A stretch of DNA of 64,000 nucleotides from Cacajao melanocephalus (taxonomy: Eukaryota; Chordata; Mammalia; Primates; Pitheciidae). How positions within the stretch are numbered: the stretch's first letter is position 1; each line of letters starts with the position of its first letter. The notes below the pieces were generated by a model, which was not told the origin of the DNA, made no database searches, and saw nothing but the letters and a program-made list of their open reading frames with translations. Made by a program: the position numbers and the translations under genes. The stretch spans positions 42,668-106,667 of the forward strand of contig CAUYLG010005289.1 of NCBI GenBank assembly GCA_963573385.1, written 5' to 3'. This document shows, one piece after another, positions 62,117 through 64,000 of this stretch.

Positions 62117-62436
62117 GGCCAGGTGTGGTGGCTAATGCCTGTAATCCCAACACTTTGAAAGGCGGAGGTGGGAGGATCACTTGAGGTGAGGAGTTCAAGA
62201 CCAGCCTGGCTGACAGGGCGAAACCCCATCTCTACTGAAAAAAACAAACAAACAAAAAAAAAATCAATAGCTGGGCAAGGTGGCTCATGTCTGTAATCCC
62301 AGCTACTCGAGTGGTTGAGGCATGAGAATCAATTTGAGCCTAAGAGGCAGAGTTTGCAGTGAGCTGAGATTGCACCACTGCATTCCAGCCTGGGTGACAG
62401 AGCAAGCCTCTGTCTCAAACAACAACAACAAAAAGA
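62117..62436 (+). mobile_element. Alu SINE, full length
   Basis: GGCCAGGTGTGGTGGCTAAT start, an expanded linker (AAAAACAAACAAACAAAAAA), right arm, and a (CAA)n-type tail. Flanks AAAACAAAACCTA (62104-62116) and GAAAAAACACCTA (62435-62447) are an imperfect target duplication. Confidence 0.95.
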
Positions 62437-62447
62437 AAAAACACCTA

Positions 62448-62932
62448 AAATATTTTTAGATAGGCATTAAGCCTGGTGAATAGCATTATCTTCAGTCCAA
62501 CATGGTTTAGATTACTTAACAAGCAGTCAACAAGCTCATTTGTAGCATGAAAAACTAAATACTGATATAGACAGTCTATGTTCAAAGAATGCATATAAAC
62601 ATACAGGAAATCATTATTTCTCTTAAAGCCATTTGTTTAGCTATGATTGCAGTCTACCAAGTTACAAATAAAATAAGAATTCTCTATATTACCTGTCTGT
62701 ACACATGCTTTCAAGGAACGTGTGTACAGTTTTTGAAATTACATTTTTTGTAATTTTTTCTTATGCTACGTTTATTCTTATTATATAACAAAATTTAATT
62801 ATGTCTATTGAATCAAATAATAACAAGTATGGGATTATATTTTGTAAGTCTGGCTCTTATTTTGCTTTTCTAGTAATTCATAGTATCAGTCCACAAGATC
62901 TGGAATTAAAATTTAATAAAAGAAACACTAGA
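62448..62932. other. unassigned AT-rich DNA
   Basis: No element recognised. A short hairpin (CTGTACACATG...CGTGTGTACAG) lies at about 62697-62728. This is the 5' flank of the LINE-1 starting at 62933. Confidence 0.45.
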
Positions 62933-63336
62933 GGAGAGAGATCCAAGATGGCTGATTAACAACAGCTCAGGATTGTAGCTCCCAGTGAAAGCGCAGAGAG
63001 CGAGTGGACACCGCACTTTCAGATGAATTTTTGTTGCTCACAGACCGGGAGATTCCCAGTGGAGGAGCCACACGGGTCGCCAGAGCGACTTTTTTGGCCG
63101 GCGCGGCTGTTTTGCCGGCGCCCCGGCACGGCGCTTCTTAGTGCGGAGTATACGGGACGGGGTGCCCTGTGAGTCAGGCTCGACTGGTCCCATCCCCACA
63201 AGGAGAACAGCAATTGGAAATGCTGAGGACTGAGAGTTTCACAGTAAGCACAGCTGAACCGGGAAAGTCCAGCTCTGTGGGGAAGGGGCGTCCGCCAAAG
63301 GAAAACTAAGAAACAGAAAAAACTTCATCACCGGGC
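62933..63336 (+). repeat. LINE-1 5' UTR unit 1
   Basis: First copy of the UTR. It keeps more CpGs than unit 2 (compare GCCGGCGCGGCTG here with GCCAGCGCAGCTG in unit 2). It ends AACTTCATCACCGGGC and joins directly to the second GGAGAGAGATCC. Confidence 0.95.
62944..62952 (+). promoter_or_regulatory. YY1-type site in UTR unit 1
   Basis: CAAGATGGC 12 bases into the element. A YY1 site at this position in human L1 is known to fix the transcription start. Whether this aged copy binds is unknown. Confidence 0.7.
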
Positions 63337-63740
63337 GGAGAGAGATCCAAGATGGCCGATTAACAACAGCTCAGGATTGTAGCTCCCAATGAAAGTGCAG
63401 AAAGCTTGTGGACACCACAATTTCAGATGAATTTCTGTTGCCCACAAACTGGGAGCTACCCAACGGAGGAGCCACTCAGGTTGCCAGCGCGACTCTTTTG
63501 GCCAGCGCAGCTGTTTTGCCTGCGCCCCAGCACAGCGCGGCGCTTCTCAGTGCGGAGTATACACGACTGGTTGCCCTTTGAGTCGGGCTCGGCTGGTCCC
63601 ATCCCCACAAGAACAGCAATTGGAAGCGCTGAGGACTGAGAGTTTCACAGTAAGCACAGCTGAACCCGGGAAGGCCTAGCTCTGCAGGGAAAGGACGTCT
63701 GCGGAGGAAAACTAAGAAACAGAAAAAACTTCATCACCAG
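63337..63740 (+). repeat. LINE-1 5' UTR unit 2
   Basis: Second copy, starting GGAGAGAGATCCAAGATGGC. Differences from unit 1 are scattered substitutions, many at CpG positions, plus small indels (for example five extra bases near AGCACAGCGCGG, and GAGAACAG against GAACAG). This unit continues into the ORF1 leader. Confidence 0.95.
63348..63356 (+). promoter_or_regulatory. YY1-type site in UTR unit 2
   Basis: CAAGATGGC exactly 404 bases after the first site, so the element carries two potential start-directing sites. Confidence 0.7.
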
Positions 63741-63814
63741 CAAGCCGGACGTCCACTCAGATCCAATCTGAAAGTCGGCAATTACAAAGACGACAGGTGG
63801 ATAAATCCACAAAA

Positions 63815-64000
63815 ATGGGAAGAAACCAGTGCAAAAATGCTGAGAATACCCGAAATCAGAATGCCTCTCCTCCTACAGGGGATCGAAGCTCCTCATCAGC
63901 AAGAGAACAAGGCCTGACAGAGAATGAGTGTGATGAACTGACAGAATCAGGCTTCAGAAGGTGGATAATAAGAAACTTCTGTGAGCTAAAAGAACATGTA
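63815..64000 (+). CDS. LINE-1 ORF1 protein, N-terminal part (cut by window edge)
   Basis: The ATG at 63815 opens a frame of 62 codons with no stop to the last base. The translation starts MGRNQCKNAENTRNQNASPP, with SSSSAREQGLTENECDELTE and GFRRW following. This matches the N-terminal layout of L1 ORF1p: basic start, Ser/Pro-rich SPP segment, acidic 'ENxxDEL' and 'GFRR' before the coiled coil. ORF1p is the trimeric RNA-binding chaperone that packages L1 RNA. The coiled coil, RRM and C-terminal domains lie beyond the window. The start fits the family, about 75 bases after UTR unit 2. Whether the full frame is intact cannot be judged. Confidence 0.9.
   Translation, partial: MGRNQCKNAENTRNQNASPPTGDRSSSSAREQGLTENECDELTESGFRRWIIRNFCELKEHV

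Larger units (their letters stand above)
62933..64000 (+). mobile_element. L1P LINE-1, 5' end with tandemly duplicated 5' UTR
   Basis: Begins GGAGAGAGATCCAAGATGGC, the start of a primate LINE-1, and runs off the window. The 5' UTR occurs twice: unit 1 at 62933-63336 and unit 2 at 63337 to about 63740, with a 404-base period and about 88% identity by hand count. After unit 2 comes a normal UTR end and the ORF1 start at 63815. The right end and 3' target duplication lie outside the window. The wording differs from the youngest human L1 start, so an intermediate-age L1PA/L1PB subfamily is likely. Confidence 0.95.

Noticed and set aside
62933..64000. CpG-rich segment as a host gene promoter
   Set aside because: The CpGs belong to a LINE-1 5' UTR. 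No host exon follows; the next reading frame is L1 ORF1.

Overview
The window is primate nuclear DNA, most likely human. About two dozen Alu copies, several primate-type (L1P) LINE-1 pieces and MaLR/ERV1 solo LTRs lie in AT-rich DNA with older MIR, L2, hAT and L1M fossils between them. Alu is found only in primates. There is no operon structure, no CpG-island promoter, no recognisable host exon and no structural RNA gene. It looks like intergenic DNA or the inside of a long intron. No host protein-coding gene can be supported. The only open coding sequence I trust is the N-terminal part of a LINE-1 ORF1 running off the right edge (63815-64000). The only other recognisable coding material is decayed LINE-1 ORF2 (50719-51648, minus; a short piece near 38747-38945, plus).

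Layout. 1-8.5 kb: Alu, old L1M and MIR copies, a (CT)n(CA)n microsatellite, an L2 with an ERV1-like solo LTR, and an L1M split by an MST-type LTR and partly repeated as an inverted copy. 8.5-14 kb: mostly unique. 14-19 kb: Alu and MER5, a long (TG)n, then a layered locus where an L1M was hit by a younger L1P and two opposed Alus. 19-31 kb: mostly unique, with a 150-bp purine tract, an Alu inside a MIR, MER20, L2 and an MLT1A-like LTR with perfect 5-bp target duplications. 31-44 kb: Alu, L1M, an L1P with a 5' inversion, L2/MIR fossils and palindromic AT-rich DNA. 44-57 kb: a solo LTR inside an old L1, a 1.2-kb L1P, a MER20 inside a MIR, and Z-DNA-prone repeats. 57-62 kb: a cluster of Alus and a 1.5-kb GC-rich solo LTR. 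62.9-64 kb: the 5' end of a LINE-1 whose 5' UTR is present twice in tandem.

The elements do not form a pathway. What the window records is an order of insertions: L2/MIR first, then hAT and L1M, then MaLR and ERV1 LTRs, then L1P and Alu. Many events are supported by target-site duplications read directly from the sequence. The strongest oddities are the doubled LINE-1 5' UTR, the inverted L1 arms around an LTR, the twin-priming hairpin, and an Alu with an internal inverted duplication. I found no sign of a new biological system. Family names come from memory of consensus sequences and have not been checked against a repeat library.
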